A DNA stretch of 18,296 nucleotides from Deltaproteobacteria bacterium RBG_16_44_11 (GTDB lineage: Bacteria > Desulfobacterota > Syntrophia > Syntrophales > Smithellaceae), in NCBI GenBank assembly GCA_001797845.1, contig MGQN01000034.1, positions 607 through 18,902 of the forward strand, in the 5' to 3' direction. A model generated the notes under the pieces. That model worked only from the letters and a program-made list of their open reading frames with translations, did not search any database and was not told the DNA's origin. Positions 5,886 to 13,242 of this stretch are shown here, piece by piece. Within the stretch, counting starts at the first letter, position 1. The number at the start of each line of letters is the position of its first letter. Both the position numbers and the translations under genes were made by a program.

Positions 5886-6866
5886 TTACACCGGTTCGGT
5901 GAGGTTGGTATGCCGTACCTGCATTTTACGGTTGGAACAATACAGGTTTCCTCTCCAGCGGGTATTCGCGGAAATCGTATCTGGTTGACCCAGGACTTCC
6001 CTGTTTGCCCAAACCGGTTTCGTGAACTGGTAATCCTTGTGGCTGCGGAGCTCGAGGAAATTGAGGTTCAGCGCATCAAGGTAGCCTGCCGTCACGTAGG
6101 GATCACCGACAATCGGAGCGCCTTTATGGAGAATATTCTTCCAGCCTGCTTCGACCATTTTGGTTTCGGTGTATCTCTGTTGAGGGTGAAGTGATCTCTC
6201 ATAACCATCCCGAAGAGTCGGCGTTGTGACGCAGAAATTCGGGAGTAATTCATCGAGTTCACCCATGTTCGGAGCGCGGAAAATCTTCTGCATTACTTCA
6301 AAAGAAATTGCTTCCGCATCCACAATGACGTTGGCCTTCCAATCAGTCACTACGGATTCTGCGATAGACCCGTATTCGAGGGCGGTATTGGCATACTGGA
6401 ACAAATCGCCCAGACCGTTTATCCTCGAACTGTCAACCGCGGCAAGAATTACATCTTCCGCCATCTGAATTCGTGCGGCTTTGATGATGCTTTTCATGTA
6501 CTGTTTGGTGAGGGAAATAATCGCCTCGTCTCCGGTGTTCTGGGTCTGATCATCCAGATTGAGGGTATTGGAACCATAGACACCGGCCCATCCGAAACGG
6601 GCTGCATCGATGATATTCTTTTTCGCTTGGATAATTACGGTGGATGCCCCGTATCCGCCTCTGTTGGAAGTGTTGTATTCCAACGGGACTTTTACCATGA
6701 GCCCGCCGTCCACGACTTCGTGGGGTTTTACTTCCCAATTATCTTTGGCTATGGCGTTGCCCATCAATTTCCACAAAAGGGCGGATGCCTTGTTTACGAT
6801 ATCGACTGGCTCGGTATTCAGCCAGAAATATTCTGTCGTCGCATTCAATTGGTTAATTAATGACAT
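5886..6866 (-). CDS. Major capsid protein (HK97-fold type)
   Basis: A 326-residue protein of the size and layout of phage major capsid proteins. It starts with a helical arm (MSLINQLNATTEYFWLNTE), followed by DGGLMVKVPLEYNTSNRGGY and a helical ITKQYMK-like spine (SLTKQYMKSIIKAARIQMAE). A beta-rich part follows with LLPNFCVTTPTLRDGYERS, KGAPIVGDPYV and a C-terminal LNFLELRSHKDYQF, then WRGNLYCSNRKMQVRHTNLT. The final 'GNLYC-NRRM-VRHTNL'-like tail is common in one group of these coat proteins. The ribosome site AGGAG is 9 nt from the ATG. The gene follows the scaffold-like gene by 36 nt, the usual scaffold-capsid order. It should assemble with the scaffold and portal into the prohead in the cytoplasm. 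Confidence 0.87.
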   Translation of the reverse strand: MSLINQLNATTEYFWLNTEPVDIVNKASALLWKLMGNAIAKDNWEVKPHEVVDGGLMVKVPLEYNTSNRGGYGASTVIIQAKKNIIDAARFGWAGVYGSNTLNLDDQTQNTGDEAIISLTKQYMKSIIKAARIQMAEDVILAAVDSSRINGLGDLFQYANTALEYGSIAESVVTDWKANVIVDAEAISFEVMQKIFRAPNMGELDELLPNFCVTTPTLRDGYERSLHPQQRYTETKMVEAGWKNILHKGAPIVGDPYVTAGYLDALNLNFLELRSHKDYQFTKPVWANREVLGQPDTISANTRWRGNLYCSNRKMQVRHTNLTEPV

Positions 6867-6902
6867 ATATTTTCTCCTGTGCTTTATTTGTTAGGCACAG
6901 TA

Positions 6903-7763
6903 TTAGGCAGCGGAGTTGGCTTTATCTAAAGCAGCCTTCATCCCCTGATCCAGTGCTGCGCCTGTTACTTTTGCTGGTTTAGTTACCTGGACAGTTTGAG
7001 TGCCCTTGGTAATTACTTTTCCCGTCGCATCTTTCCCTTTTTGAAGATCCAAAACCCTTTTCATTTCGTCATTTTCATCTTTCAGTTTTTTTGCTTCAAC
7101 TGCGATATCGTCACGTTGGATCTCCCGGAAAGCCACAAGTGGATCAGACATGCCGGTTTTATCATTGGCGAGGTATTCTTTAATCCGCGCCTGCATTTCC
7201 GGCGTGTTAAAAGTAGGATTTTCAGTTAAAAACGCTTTATGGGTCGCCTTGATGTCTCTATCGTCCAATTCTTTCTTGAAAATAGAGCTGGCTGCGCCAA
7301 GTGTTTTTTCGTGTTGTTCAGCCGCAGTGATATCGCTGACCTTGCTGATGAGTCCGCTGAGGGTTTTTTGATATCCGTCAGCCATCGGGTCAAGTTCATT
7401 GATTTCTTTCTGCACGGCCGCTTTTTGGCCGGCGTAGTCGGTACCTTTCTCTTTTTCCACCACGGGTTTTGGGCCTTCGGAGTTCTTTTGTTCAAGTGTT
7501 TTTGTTAGAACCTCGTTCTGCTTTCGCAGTGTGCCGAGTTCATTGCCTTGTTTACTTAACGCTTGATTAAGATTCTCGAATCCCTTCGCGGCTTCTTCAA
7601 TCGTTTTATAGGTTGTACCTGGGATAGCGGGTTGATCTGCACCGTCAGCACCATCTTTACCGTCCTCTTTGCCGCCAGTATCTCCGCGCTGGTTCATTAA
7701 AGGTTTCAATAATCCCATGACTACGCTTTTGAACATTCCTGCTTTTTCCATTGTGTTTCCCAT
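6903..7763 (-). CDS. Scaffold-like (capsid assembly) protein
   Basis: A 286-residue, highly charged, mostly helical protein. I choose the ATG at 7763 because AAGGAG (7772-7777) lies 8 nt upstream; the frame remains open further up, but that part runs into the terminator at 7844-7899. Residues 28-50 are a Gly/Asp/Lys-rich linker (GGKEDGKDGADGAD). Residues 55-94 are a likely coiled coil (EEAAKGFENLNQALS, LRKQNEVLTKTLEQKN), and helices at about 110-170 and 210-242 follow. The C-terminus is basic and alanine-rich (KPAKVTGAALDQGMKAALDK), suited to binding coat protein. It lacks enzyme motifs. Its place directly before the major capsid gene and this composition are the standard signs of a scaffolding protein. 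Confidence 0.8.
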   Translation of the reverse strand: MGNTMEKAGMFKSVVMGLLKPLMNQRGDTGGKEDGKDGADGADQPAIPGTTYKTIEEAAKGFENLNQALSKQGNELGTLRKQNEVLTKTLEQKNSEGPKPVVEKEKGTDYAGQKAAVQKEINELDPMADGYQKTLSGLISKVSDITAAEQHEKTLGAASSIFKKELDDRDIKATHKAFLTENPTFNTPEMQARIKEYLANDKTGMSDPLVAFREIQRDDIAVEAKKLKDENDEMKRVLDLQKGKDATGKVITKGTQTVQVTKPAKVTGAALDQGMKAALDKANSAA

Positions 7764-7958
7764 TTTCTTCTCTCCTTCTGGGCAGTTCGCATTGAGGTTG
7801 TCCGGTTTCCGGCCTCGCAAATCTGTTGTCCCGCTGGTTAAATAAAAAAAGCCCGGAGCCACTGCACATTTTCATGTGTTCTCAGTGAGTCCGGGCTTTG
7901 TGGTAACTTATTTAAAAGTCCGTTCAGTAACCGTTATGTAATTATAAATTATTTCATT
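7764..7958. other. Longest gap between genes; terminator plus unassigned leader
   Basis: This 195-nt gap holds the terminator at 7844-7899 and the scaffold ribosome site. Between them lies a short inverted repeat (CCGG TTT CCGG at 7802-7812) in the scaffold leader. On the minus strand a TATAAT is visible upstream of the terminator (within 7938-7947), but no good -35 box is seen at the right distance. I see no convincing promoter between terminator and scaffold gene. Confidence 0.45.
7844..7899 (-). terminator. Rho-independent terminator upstream of the scaffold and capsid genes
   Basis: Outer arms GCCCGGA (7851-7857) and TCCGGGC (7890-7896) pair. Inside them CACTG (7860-7864) pairs with CAGTG (7883-7887), and CACAT (7865-7869) with ATGTG (7874-7878), giving a long interrupted hairpin. 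On the minus-strand transcript it is followed by seven U residues (7844-7850). It separates the portal-side genes from the scaffold and capsid genes, so either read-through or a further promoter must supply the latter. Confidence 0.85.
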
Positions 7959-8138
7959 TTAAATTTTCCTTCTCGTCTGGTCGGTTAAAAAAGTGTCTCC
8001 AATTGATCCTTGTGACAAATTCATTTCTAATGTTAATTCACATTTTCCTGTCTTTACCGTAGAAGTCAAGAAAATTATTTGTTTCCTCACTTCTTTTAAG
8101 AACTCATCTATTTTTTTATCTCTAGCAGCATCGTCCAT
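7959..8138 (-). CDS. Small hypothetical protein
   Basis: A 59-residue charged protein, MDDAARDKKIDEFLKEVRKQ onward, helical in its first half, ending DTFLTDQTRRKI. I use the ATG at 8138, which overlaps the stop of the FmdB-like gene (TGATG) and implies coupling; a TTG four codons upstream is possible but less likely. No independent ribosome site is clear. It is the last gene before the 7844-7899 terminator. No family is recognised. Confidence 0.55.
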   Translation of the reverse strand: MDDAARDKKIDEFLKEVRKQIIFLTSTVKTGKCELTLEMNLSQGSIGDTFLTDQTRRKI

Positions 8139-8410
8139 CAGCCCACACAAGCAATGCCTTTCTTTTTCATATAGGCATTATATTCTGATCGTGATTCTAT
8201 CGGTTTTTCTCCCGGACGTTGCAGTGTTTTTAATGCAGATGGGAGCCACTTAACATCATTGATGCTGTCTGCTTTTACCCCTCCAATGCTTATAATTTTT
8301 TTGGCGAGACAGCCACAAGCGCATCTGATTCTTCTCGGAACGCGATTAATCTTATGGAATTTCTCAATAGTCTTTTTACAAATTCGACAATGATATTCAT
8401 ATACCGGCAT
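8138..8410 (-). CDS. FmdB-like zinc-ribbon protein
   Basis: A 90-residue protein opening MPVYEYHCRICKKTIEKFHK, the classic start of FmdB-type putative regulatory zinc ribbons (MP-YEY-C--C). Likely zinc ligands are Cys8 and Cys11 with Cys30, Cys32 and/or Cys34 (RIRCACGCL). After the ribbon comes IISIGGVKADSIND and a basic tail with a SRSEYNAYMKKKGI segment. FmdB-like proteins are common in bacteria and appear in many phage head modules, where their role is unknown. The ribosome site AAGGAG sits 5 nt before the ATG. It overlaps the next gene by TGATG. Confidence 0.75.
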   Translation of the reverse strand: MPVYEYHCRICKKTIEKFHKINRVPRRIRCACGCLAKKIISIGGVKADSINDVKWLPSALKTLQRPGEKPIESRSEYNAYMKKKGIACVG

Positions 8411-8412
8411 AC

Positions 8413-8580
8413 TTACTCCTTCATCGCGTCAGCTAAATCTTTTTTGCGTTTTATGATGGCCTCTGCTACCTGACGAGCTGTGCCAGTGCCCAGTAATTTC
8501 TTATTTTCTTCGGCCTCTTTTTGTTTTTTCAGAACTTCTTCCATCCCTACATCCATTTTTGACTTTGGTTGGTCTGCCAT
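8413..8580 (-). CDS. Small helical hypothetical protein (55 aa)
   Basis: A short gene that starts MADQPKSKMDVGMEEVLKKQ and ends IIKRKKDLADAMKE. The ATG at 8580 has AAGGAG 9 nt upstream, and its stop lies 2 nt before the ATG of the FmdB-like gene, so it fits the operon spacing exactly. The protein is highly charged and predicted to be helical, with a central GTGTARQVAEAI segment. There is no cysteine, signal peptide or membrane segment. No family is recognised; it may be a small assembly or packaging accessory protein. Confidence 0.65.
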   Translation of the reverse strand: MADQPKSKMDVGMEEVLKKQKEAEENKKLLGTGTARQVAEAIIKRKKDLADAMKE

Positions 8581-8582
8581 GA

Positions 8583-9023
8583 TTATAAACTCCTTATTTG
8601 TTGGTTCGGCAAAAGAAAGACTATATGTTCTAGTTTTCCAAGTTTTACGCCTTTTGGGTTAGGATCAAATTCAACTGTTGCTTCCCATTTCCATTTATCT
8701 TCATCTTTTATTTCAATATAATTCTCTTCGATGCGCCTACACTTACCAATAACTGCATGAGTCTCTTCAATGCTATCTGGGGTCGTAAAAACGGCAATAC
8801 ACCAGGAATTAAGAAAAAGAGAGTGTTCCAAATCCTTTGGGTGAACACAGATTATTCCTATCCTTTCGTTTAAACACCATTCATATAATTCACCAAACCA
8901 TCCGGTGCCACTCAAATTAAAATCTGGTATCCCTTCAATCGGCCTTTCAAGAATAGACGCCACACATGCCAATAAACAATTACCATTGCCATTACCAAAT
9001 TTTGTCTGCTGTATTCGGATCAT
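8583..9023 (-). CDS. Papain-like cysteine peptidase-like phage protein
   Basis: A 146-residue protein with a papain-like pattern: NCLLACVASILERPIEGIPDF at 15-35 with Cys16 as the likely nucleophile in a helix, His89 in ETHAVIGK, and Asp120 in EFDPNPKGVKL. The 'C--AC-ASiLe-p---iPdF' start and the 'DP-P-G--L' end are seen in a widespread group of phage proteins with a papain-like fold. It directly follows the portal gene (stop and start 0 nt apart, ribosome site AGGAG within the portal end). In most phages of this layout the prohead protease lies here, and no other protease is visible in the head module, so it may process head proteins. Its activity and substrate are unproven; a non-catalytic role is possible. 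Confidence 0.65.
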   Translation of the reverse strand: MIRIQQTKFGNGNGNCLLACVASILERPIEGIPDFNLSGTGWFGELYEWCLNERIGIICVHPKDLEHSLFLNSWCIAVFTTPDSIEETHAVIGKCRRIEENYIEIKDEDKWKWEATVEFDPNPKGVKLGKLEHIVFLLPNQQIRSL

Positions 9024-10979
9024 TTAAACTCCTGGTGCGGCCGGTGCCTTCCCTTCCGTTGCCGGTGGTTTCTTTGTGTCCCCTGGACCTCCTTGCGGCT
9101 CCATGAGCATCTGCTTTAATTTTATTGCTCCATCTTCCGGCAATCCTGCATCAATTAAGATTTGTAAAGCTTGATCCAGTTGACTTTCGGCGGTTCGCTC
9201 AATTTCCTCTTTCCAGTTTGGCCAATTTAACGCTTCCAATAGGCCGCGTTGTCCGATAAACTTCCCCTCCGCTAATTTGAAAGCTAGGTCTTGAATTTGT
9301 AAACTCGTGCGTGGCGTAGTCGAACCTGCTTCGACAACATAACCAAACCTTCTCCCGGCATAATTTGTCCCTCTGAATTCTGTGGGTTGTCCGCCGACGT
9401 TTACAGAATCCACCTGTGTCCCAAAATTCTGATATAACCCAATCGCCCAACGAGCTCTGTTTTCCGCAATGTTATCGATGGCCGATGTTTTGGTCTGCAT
9501 GACGATCTGATTACGTTCCTGTAATGCGACAATGGCCGAGGCAGCAACTATTCTGGATGGACTTTTACCTCTGTCGGCATCCTCAATCTGGTATATCCGG
9601 TCAAAAAATTTCACGATTAAATCCAACACCTGAAAGAAGGTGGAGGGTAAGCTGGGAATTTCTAAAAACTTAATCAGCGCATTTGGAGTTGTGGGCATTA
9701 AAATCAGTCTGCCCGCTTTCGTGATTGAACTCTCGATCATTTCCCTGGTAATCCCGCAGTGCTGTTGAACCACCAGTGGAGGCGTCATAACATTAATCAC
9801 GTAGGCGATAAGTTTTGAGAAGATTAAATTGATTTTGACAATTAAATCTCCAACCTGTTCGGAGGCAGCAAATCCCCAAATCGACACTAAATCCTTGTAG
9901 GAATTAGCGTGATATACGGGCAGTCTCCCCCAGGGAAAGGTTGCGGAGGCTTGCTCCATCGGAAGTGCCGGGTTAATATTCGGATTCGCCGAATCATCCA
10001 AAACCATATAGCCGCTTTTATCTTTGTGGGTGGGGTTCTTCGCTTTGGTTATTGTTATTTTCCGAATGCCATCAGGACAAATCTTTTCTGTCGTGGATAT
10101 TATCTCTATCTTTTGGGCTCCTGCATCATCCAAGAGCGGCTGTTGAGTTACTTCATCGATTAATGGTTTTTCTATGGTCGATGTATTTGTCCGGTCGTCC
10201 CTCAGCCATACTTCAATAATTAAACACCGCTCAATGGCCTTCGCAACGCCTCCCTCTCCGGGTCTAACAACCGTCATTGGGTCGGCATAGTTTCCTACCG
10301 TCTGTTTCTGCCCACCATAAGCAGGCGGTTTAAAATCTTCTCTGACGGATCCCAAAAGGTCATAAGCTTCGTCTTTGGCAATTCCGGTGACTTCGAATTC
10401 AGCTTCGATTTTACTGACAAAACCTAAATAAGCATAAGCGATATATGGCGCTTCCTCAGAAATATCATCCCAATTACCAGGCGCGGGAAAGAAAGTGAAC
10501 GGATCGGTAATCATAATATCGGGGCGATCTTTTAATTTATCCCAAAACGGTTTCTCTGATGTAAGTCCATAGACTTCCATTGTCCGGGCAGTCGTTCTTG
10601 TTTTGAGCAATTGGTCTGTATCCTTCCACCATTTTTTAAGTTGCATACTCAGAACATTTTCAGCATCATCACCTATGCCGTCCAGATCGACCACCTCTCC
10701 GGTAGGATTCCTGGCGGTGATAGTGCTGACCGTTCTTTCAACGTTGGCAAAATATAGATTTACCGGCGTCAGGTTCTTTTTTTGTTGCGGTCCACCCTTC
10801 TTGGCCGTTACCTGCCGGCTGGACTGACCGCGGTAAAGAGCATAATTATTGAGAAAATCATTTGGTTTCCCTAAGCGTTCCTTTTCTATTCTTGCTATTT
10901 CGAATAACTGGAATGCAAAATCGGCAACATCGACATGGCCACGAGGAGGAATATTTGTTAAATTCCATTCATTTTCCAT
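9024..10979 (-). CDS. Portal protein
   Basis: A 651-residue protein with the length, position and composition of a phage portal protein, the dodecameric ring at one head vertex through which DNA enters and leaves. The N-terminal part has LYRGQSS, then LYFANVERTVSTITARNPTG at about 75-94, a typical portal segment. Later stretches include KKWWKDTDQLLKTRTTARTM, ITDPFTFFPAPGNWDDISEE, WGRLPVYHANSYKDLVSIWG and EQVGDLIVKINLIFSKLIAY. A clip-to-stem-like region runs through DADRGKSPSRIVAASAIVAL and IAENRARWAIGLYQ. The C-terminus is Pro/Gly/Ala-rich and disordered (final 27 residues). The ribosome site AAGGAG lies inside the last codons of the GIY-YIG gene, 8 nt from the ATG. It lies downstream of the large terminase, with an accessory block between them. 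Confidence 0.85.
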   Translation of the reverse strand: MENEWNLTNIPPRGHVDVADFAFQLFEIARIEKERLGKPNDFLNNYALYRGQSSRQVTAKKGGPQQKKNLTPVNLYFANVERTVSTITARNPTGEVVDLDGIGDDAENVLSMQLKKWWKDTDQLLKTRTTARTMEVYGLTSEKPFWDKLKDRPDIMITDPFTFFPAPGNWDDISEEAPYIAYAYLGFVSKIEAEFEVTGIAKDEAYDLLGSVREDFKPPAYGGQKQTVGNYADPMTVVRPGEGGVAKAIERCLIIEVWLRDDRTNTSTIEKPLIDEVTQQPLLDDAGAQKIEIISTTEKICPDGIRKITITKAKNPTHKDKSGYMVLDDSANPNINPALPMEQASATFPWGRLPVYHANSYKDLVSIWGFAASEQVGDLIVKINLIFSKLIAYVINVMTPPLVVQQHCGITREMIESSITKAGRLILMPTTPNALIKFLEIPSLPSTFFQVLDLIVKFFDRIYQIEDADRGKSPSRIVAASAIVALQERNQIVMQTKTSAIDNIAENRARWAIGLYQNFGTQVDSVNVGGQPTEFRGTNYAGRRFGYVVEAGSTTPRTSLQIQDLAFKLAEGKFIGQRGLLEALNWPNWKEEIERTAESQLDQALQILIDAGLPEDGAIKLKQMLMEPQGGPGDTKKPPATEGKAPAAPGV

Positions 10980-10981
10980 TT

Positions 10982-11578
10982 TTAATTCTCCTTATTTTTC
11001 TTTAGTAATCGTCTTGTTTCCCACGATCTTTTCATTGCCTCTTTCGTGCGTTTTTTCCCAGTGTTTGCCGCACTAATTTTTTTTCTTGTCGTTTCAGATA
11101 CTATATGGCCGGTACGTGCCACAGATAGTTTCTTTCTTGCCGCTTCTGAAAAAGGTTTCCGTTTCCCTTTCATTTTTTCCTTGGTTTCTTCTGATACTTT
11201 ACGCCCCTTATTCCCCGATCCTTTAGTATTCCCAAGTTGCGCTTTATGTAATTTAATTCTTGTTTCCAAAGATGGTATATGGCCGGACATCCCCTGCCCT
11301 CCATCTGTAAGATTATACCCGTTGGGAATTTTCGTATTTAAAAGATTTATAAATTCCCTTTCCATCTCAAGTAATTTTAATTCATCATCGTTCTGATAAA
11401 GAACGACCCACTGGAAAGATTCAAGGCCGTATTTTCGGATAGCATTATGGAAGTAGGAATTAGAATTTGTCTTTGCAGCCTCTACATGGCGACTGACACG
11501 CCTGTTAAGGCTTTTTACGGTTTTACCAACATAACATTTTCCGTTAATTAAATTTTTCGCTTGGTAGATACATCCCAT
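10982..11578 (-). CDS. GIY-YIG homing endonuclease with NUMOD-type DNA-binding repeats
   Basis: A 198-residue protein with an N-terminal GIY-YIG nuclease domain: GCIYQ (residues 2-6), CYVGKT (15-20), Arg27 region in SLNRRVSRH, and a catalytic Glu (probably Glu73) in MEREFINLL, followed by PNGYNLTDGG. The C-terminal half has basic NUMOD3-like modules: GNKGRKVSEETKEKMKGKRK, FSEAARKKLSVARTGH and VSETTRKKISAANTGKKRT, which bind DNA. This layout is that of free-standing homing endonucleases such as the phage T4 Seg enzymes, which promote spread of their own gene between related phages. It sits between the DUF5662-like gene and the portal gene, with its own ribosome site AAGGAAG. Its end encodes the portal ribosome site. 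It cuts DNA in the cytoplasm and is likely dispensable for virion assembly. Confidence 0.9.
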   Translation of the reverse strand: MGCIYQAKNLINGKCYVGKTVKSLNRRVSRHVEAAKTNSNSYFHNAIRKYGLESFQWVVLYQNDDELKLLEMEREFINLLNTKIPNGYNLTDGGQGMSGHIPSLETRIKLHKAQLGNTKGSGNKGRKVSEETKEKMKGKRKPFSEAARKKLSVARTGHIVSETTRKKISAANTGKKRTKEAMKRSWETRRLLKKNKEN

Positions 11579-11593
11579 TTGTCTTCCTTGCTT

Positions 11594-12058
11594 CTATAAC
11601 CAGTTCATCTGCTGGCAGGTATTTTCTAAAATTTTACTTAACTGATCGCTCATTTTAAATCGTTCTTTGTTGATTCTTAGACTCTCAACAATATTTCCAT
11701 CCGCGTGACGCTCAGTTGCGGCATTCCAGTCGCAAACCATTTCCAATAAATCGATCAGGGTCATTCCGTCAATCCCATTCTCGAAATGTTCTGGATGATG
11801 GCTGTTATTTTCGTAATGATGTTTCAGGGCAACATTCATTTCGGTAAGTAATTCCTGCTTATATCGGTTACTACCATATGTCGTTCCTTTGAGACGCGGA
11901 GTATAAATATCAAAGGTTTTCTTTTCGACGTCTCCAAGTTTGCTTTGATCGTGGCATTCGGCGCGTACCTTCAGCAAATTGATTGCTCCGGTCATGAGTC
12001 GGCGGACACGTTCAATATGCTTCTTTGTCTCTGGTGCGCTGTCGTAATTTTCAGTCAT
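11594..12058 (-). CDS. DUF5662-like protein with HD-type metal motif
   Basis: A 154-residue soluble, helical protein. The sequence HDQSKL at 36-41, then ALKHHYENNSHHPEHF (77-92) and GMTLIDLLEMVCDWNAATER (98-117) match the conserved blocks of DUF5662, found in phages and bacteria. The set His14, His36-Asp37, His80/81, His87/88 and Asp110 resembles the metal-binding residues of HD-superfamily phosphohydrolases. A nucleotide-related role is therefore possible, but no substrate is known. The start at 12058 follows the stop of the zinc-ribbon protein by one base triplet; its ribosome site (GGAAG) is weak and translation may be coupled. Confidence 0.75.
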   Translation of the reverse strand: MTENYDSAPETKKHIERVRRLMTGAINLLKVRAECHDQSKLGDVEKKTFDIYTPRLKGTTYGSNRYKQELLTEMNVALKHHYENNSHHPEHFENGIDGMTLIDLLEMVCDWNAATERHADGNIVESLRINKERFKMSDQLSKILENTCQQMNWL

Positions 12059-12061
12059 TTC

Positions 12062-12613
12062 TTACTTCCGTTTCTTCGCTTTTTTCTTTAACGCGTTGGC
12101 TTTCTTTTTCGTTTTCTGTTTGGGTGTTGGAGGTTGCGGTCCCGAAGGCGGCAAGGGCGAGTCTATGGCCGGTGCACTTCCAGGAATTCCTACGCCATCT
12201 TCAAGTCCGGGAACCGGTGTTTCTCCGGCGTGAGTAATTTCAGCGTCAGCCTGATCATTCAGTTTTGCGCCTTCATGAAGAGGCGCTGGTTCTTCTATCG
12301 GTATTCTTATCTTATTCCCATCATCACTAAATGAATTTAATGGTTGAATTTTTTGTGCGTCTTCTGGTGTTAAAATAACTTCCAATCTCCCTGAAGGTGC
12401 AAGTGGCGCGGTACAGCCAGGGCAGAGCATTTCGCTACACAGCGTCGTGGAAACGGCCGCTCCCTCAGCATCAAAAGCAGCCCATCCCCAGCCCTTCCAT
12501 GGCTCTAATAAGCGAACCATGGCGCCGTTTGGCCGGACATTAAGATCGAACTTCTCTGTGGTTTCGTGAAAAATCTTCTTACAGCCTGGGCATTGAACCT
12601 TTAATCCTTGCAT
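12062..12613 (-). CDS. Zinc-ribbon-like protein with Pro-rich and Lys-rich tail
   Basis: A 183-residue protein. The N-terminal domain has paired CxxC motifs: Cys8/Cys11 (CPGC) and Cys64/Cys67 (CPGC), with an extra Cys59, separated by a beta-rich stretch with many tryptophans (LEPWKGWGWAAF). This suggests a zinc ribbon. Residues from about 100 on are disordered and acidic/proline-rich (IPEEPAPL-like, PLPPSGPQPPTPKQ), ending in a strongly basic KKKANALKKKAKKRK tail. The basic tail may bind nucleic acid. The ribosome site GGAGG spans the stop of the upstream gene. No family beyond zinc ribbon is recognised. Confidence 0.65.
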   Translation of the reverse strand: MQGLKVQCPGCKKIFHETTEKFDLNVRPNGAMVRLLEPWKGWGWAAFDAEGAAVSTTLCSEMLCPGCTAPLAPSGRLEVILTPEDAQKIQPLNSFSDDGNKIRIPIEEPAPLHEGAKLNDQADAEITHAGETPVPGLEDGVGIPGSAPAIDSPLPPSGPQPPTPKQKTKKKANALKKKAKKRK

Positions 12614-12985
12614 TTATTTTTCCTCCATAATATCTACGAATTTAAAATATCCTTTTTGTGGTTTTAGCCCAACCCTTTTCCCAAATAAACTCAATAAGTA
12701 TCTTTCCATAGCGTCCCGTGCTGCCGCCACCATGAAAGCCTTTAAGGATCTCATTGTTTTCTTGTTTTTTTCTATGTCCTTATATGTCATAGAATCGCTT
12801 CCGTAGCAGCCTGTTATGTAGGTCTTCCCCGATATCGATTTCAGGATCACAAGTGCTTTAACCACTACGCGCAATCCCCCATCAGGAGGTCTTGACCAGT
12901 CTGGTTTTGTGGTCGTGCATATCGTTGAAATCTTCCGTTTTATCTCATAAAGTCTAAAGTTGGTTAGGTGACATTTCGCTTTCAT
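12614..12985 (-). CDS. Hypothetical phage protein (123 aa)
   Basis: A 123-residue basic protein, starting MKAKCHLTNFRLYEIKRKIS. It has an internal hydrophobic strand pair GGLRVVVKALVILKSISGKT and helices from about residue 70 to 105 (KTMRSLKAFMVAAARDAMER). No signal peptide and no clear membrane segment. The ATG overlaps the stop of the upstream membrane-protein gene (ATGA), and the ribosome site is a strong GGAGGGAAGGA. No family recognised; its place in a compact phage operon supports that it is real. Confidence 0.6.
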   Translation of the reverse strand: MKAKCHLTNFRLYEIKRKISTICTTTKPDWSRPPDGGLRVVVKALVILKSISGKTYITGCYGSDSMTYKDIEKNKKTMRSLKAFMVAAARDAMERYLLSLFGKRVGLKPQKGYFKFVDIMEEK

Positions 12986-13242
12986 TGTTCCTTCCCTCCG
13001 GTAAATACATCTAAAAACTTTTTCGTTTTCTCCAAAACACTCTTTTCTGCATTACCTTCCGGAAATTCTTCATTGTCCAAGCCATCAGTAATAGAAAATA
13101 CCTGCCCTTTAGGTTCTTTGAAAAGCCCTTCTCCGGGTGCTGCTTTACTTTTAAACACAAGCCAGCCGCCAACTATAACGCAGATAAGCGCCAAAACAAC
13201 ACCCGCGCTTATTAAAATTAAGACGTGCCAAATACTCATCAT
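12982..13242 (-). CDS. Small membrane protein with one N-terminal helix
   Basis: An 86-residue protein with one strong transmembrane segment at residues 4-30 (IWHVLILISAGVVLALICVI and onward), followed by a basic KSK and a polar C-terminal tail of about 55 residues. The positive residues after the helix predict the tail on the cytoplasmic side. No signal-cleavage site is obvious. GGAGG lies 9 nt before the ATG at 13242. Although located far from the lysis cassette, a holin role cannot be excluded. No family is recognised. Confidence 0.62.
   Translation of the reverse strand: MMSIWHVLILISAGVVLALICVIVGGWLVFKSKAAPGEGLFKEPKGQVFSITDGLDNEEFPEGNAEKSVLEKTKKFLDVFTGGKEQ

Noticed and set aside
7764..7862. 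An N-terminal extension of the scaffold-like protein by 33 codons
   Set aside because: It would start inside the terminator hairpin region, and a strong AAGGAG lies 8 nt before the ATG at 7763.
7938..7947. A TATAAT-like -10 box on the minus strand
   Set aside because: No credible -35 box at 16-18 nt, and it lies in an AT-rich stretch upstream of a terminator.
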